Assembly: GCA_025093985.1 (NCBI GenBank) | Contig: JACAAK010000005.1 | Span: 2,294,001-2,358,000, forward strand | Length of the DNA: 64,000 nt | Origin: Calvatia gigantea | Lineage: Eukaryota > Basidiomycota > Agaricomycetes > Agaricales > Lycoperdaceae | Direction of reading: 5' to 3' | Shown: piece by piece, positions 61,739 through 64,000 of the stretch | Numbering within the stretch: position 1 is the stretch's first letter | Layout: the number at the start of each line of letters is the position of its first letter | Position numbers and translations under genes: made by a program | The notes under the pieces: generated by a model | What the model was told of the DNA's origin: nothing | Databases searched by the model: none | The model's input: only the letters and a program-made list of their open reading frames with translations

Positions 61739-64000
61739 ATGCCTTCCACCATCGCCAGGACATACGGCAAAAAACCAACAACAAAACGCAAAACATCGCC
61801 CAATGGCGACGGGCATGGTAACCTCAAGCGAAGACGAGTAACGCCGGACCAGCGCGAGGCATCAAAAGACTTGGCCGACTCGGCTCCAGGGGAACGACGC
61901 TCTCCTGCAGCTCCAGCCTCGCCAACCAAATCCTCAGAGTCCTCTGCCGTCGCCACGCCCACAAAGTTGACTAAACGTATGCTAGGGCGTTCAAAGACAG
62001 AGTCGTCAATCGACAGCCAGATATCCGCAGCGTCCCCAGCTGCCAGGACATTCTCAATGCCTCTCATACCCTCATCCTCCTCCCAGCCGTCTTCTGCTGT
62101 TGAGGGTCAATCACATGACCATAGACCACCCGTCCTTAAAACTGTATCTACGCCAAGAGTCAAGCACACCTATGCAGGCCAATCCCGCTCTTTCCTTATA
62201 TCCCTCCCTGTTGGAGATATCGGTCCCGATGCAATCCCGGGGGTCGAAAGCCAGGAGGATGAGTACCTTGAACAGGAGTCCTACTCCTCTCTTCGCCTGC
62301 GCTGGGGTGTCGATAACTCAGAGGACGACCCGGTACCCACGACGCCTTCCAAGTCCAAGTCTAAATCCATTAACGGCACCCCCTCGCGCAAGGGAAAGGG
62401 AAAGGCACCAACAGCCTATCTTCCTCCGAACATGATGAACCCACTGAAGAGTATTACGGAGTTGAGGAGTAAGGGCCAGTCAAGGATGTTTTTGGACGAA
62501 GTGGGCTATTTGTTCGAAGGAATGGACCCTTCAAATAGTGCAGGTTTGAAAAGATCCAGGTGAGTAGCGCGGTGCTCAGCCAAAGTTCCTATTGTAACAA
62601 CACCACAGTGCTTCGGAGATTACTATGAAGCTCTGTGACGAAGAGTTTGCCCGAAAGGCTAAGGCCGCTGACTTCTATCACAAAACTTGGGATGTTTTCC
62701 TGAAAGCTGGCGCGGGTCGAGGCGAGGACAGGTTGTTGGACATTCTGTTGGTTTTCTTCGTTGCATTAATCGCACGAAACCTGGACACCTTGATTGAGCT
62801 AGTTCGTCAAGGAACCAACCCTCACGCCAGCGGCACTGAGGATAAGGAAGAATACCCTGACACCCTCGCCAGCATCCTTTTCTTCATCCTCAAGAACTCA
62901 GCAGACATTGACCCTCTGGCAATGATCTCAGCAACCGACCTAGAATTTAAACAAATTGGCTTAAGCAGGAAGGATAAAGTTATGGTACGTCTCTCAGCAC
63001 CACACGGCCGTCTGTCACACTCACGAGTTTTTAGCTATCCAGTGTACATTCCACAATATCCCGCAGCTCTCGGTTATTTCCCGATAACACACCAGTACGC
63101 AGACTCCTTTACCTCGGGTACGACTCAAACTTCAACTCCGGAGTAGGTCACAACTGCGCTCTTGACAACTCACACGTTGCGAAACCTTCCGCCCGATCTC
63201 ATTCCGCCAGCCCACATGTCCGATCTCCTCCATTCCTTGCGCAAACTTTTCAGTATATCCTTCCCTCCGAACCATCCATTCGACGGCGGTTATCCACTTG
63301 AGTCACACAGAGAGCCTCATTATGAGTGTATTCGCAATCATCTCCACCTTCTCGAATTGCTCCTCCTTAACAATTTGAGCCGCTCTTCTGGGCGTGAAGA
63401 CGATGAGGATCAGATCTCCGAAGACATAAGGGCAGCGAGGGATGTTTGGCTCCTTGACGGGTTGATTGCGATCGCTGTATGCGCTGAAATCAAGCTGCGA
63501 GAGAAGGAAGTTGTCGATTCAGGTCCGTATTGTATTCCGCTTCCCTTCACGCTCCTTCCATTCAATGTGTTTTTTGTAGTATCAGAATGCCTGGAAGTTT
63601 TGCTACGTGTCCTTGTAAACCTAACACACGGCGACGAGAATTGGACGAGAGGTGTTATCAACAACCCATATGCGACCACTTTTATAATCCGATTACTTGC
63701 CTCTTCTGGTCTCGCTCAGTCCTCTTCTGTCCCAGGCATCAGGCCCAAATCCGAAGAGGGGATCGACAATGATAGTGGCGATGATGAGCTCTCTCAGGAA
63801 CGACCAACACCAAATTGCACCTTTGATCGACTCTGCCTTGCTCTCGGTTTACTCACCAACCTTGTACAAAGTGCACCGGAGTTTAAGCATACATTACAAC
63901 AAACTAGTAAGCAAGCGCTCCTTCTGTACCTGTTTTCCTTCACATTCACGCATAATTCTCCTTCCTCTATAGAAGTCTCACCGAAATGCTCATTAAAGGA
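61739..64000 (+). CDS. WAPL: WAPL (wings apart-like) cohesin-release factor, 3' partial
   Basis: ATG 61739 opens MPSTIARTYGKKPTTKRKTS, a disordered basic N-terminus with many S/T-P sites. The WAPL helical-repeat domain begins near 62440 with LKSITELRSKGQSRMFLDEV. After a 49-nt intron (62560-62608) it continues EITMKLCDEEFARKAKAADF and LDILLVFFVALIARNLDTLI. Further exons carry the hallmark segments VLLRVLVNLTHGDENWTRGV (~63600) and FDRLCLALGLLTNLVQSAPE (~63830). Exons 61739-62559 and 62609-62984 are firm; the splice near 63120-63150 is unresolved. The gene runs off the window end. WAPL removes cohesin from chromosomes together with Pds5. Confidence 0.92.

Overview
The window is nuclear DNA from a filamentous basidiomycete, most likely an Agaricomycete. 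The host genes are dense and cut by many short introns (about 50-60 nt, GT..AG). The proteins are typical fungal housekeeping proteins, and one ~32 kb block is packed with nested LTR retrotransposons. I could not identify the species.

Left host segment (1-14.0 kb). In order: the 3' end of an unrecognised Ser/Pro-rich gene (+); a phenol 2-monooxygenase-type flavoprotein (-); the small subunit of DNA polymerase delta, POLD4/Cdm1 (-); an unknown Ser/Pro/Arg-rich protein (-); a ZNF511-like C2H2 protein (-); an intron-containing tRNA-Asn(GTT) (+); a KHDC4/Blom7-type KH splicing factor (+); and a GFA/CENP-V-fold gene (-) with an apparent one-base frameshift.

Transposon block (14.0-45.9 kb). The whole block is flanked by a 9-bp direct repeat (CATGAGCGC). 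It is bounded by inverted termini (GGACCCTGGATAA...) and holds a second 121-bp inverted pair further in. I read it as one ~2 kb TIR DNA transposon, Mutator-like by target-site length, that carries a truncated RecQ-type helicase gene. Later insertions inflated it to 32 kb: copia-type element D (TSD GATAT), with copia B (TSD AGTGG), copia fragment E and copia A (TSD CTGAG) inside D; a chromodomain gypsy element plus an embedded second copy (outer TSD GAATC); and a foldback element with 668-bp arms (TSD GGGCTTCG) in the right terminus. LTR pairs differ almost only by transitions, and many retroelement stops are TGA at expected Arg positions, which suggests CpG-methylation decay.

Right host segment (45.9-64 kb). 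In order: a ROM1/ROM2-type RhoGEF with DEP, two DH-like modules, PH and CNH (-); a UBA/C2H2/UBX protein (+) with a probable frameshift; an F-box protein with a C-terminal propeller-like region (-); one or two weakly supported small genes; the survivin-type chromosomal passenger protein BIR1 (-); and the 5' part of the cohesin-release factor WAPL (+), cut by the window edge. BIR1 and WAPL diverge from a 130-bp intergenic region holding two ACGCGT boxes, so two mitotic chromosome regulators may share G1/S control.
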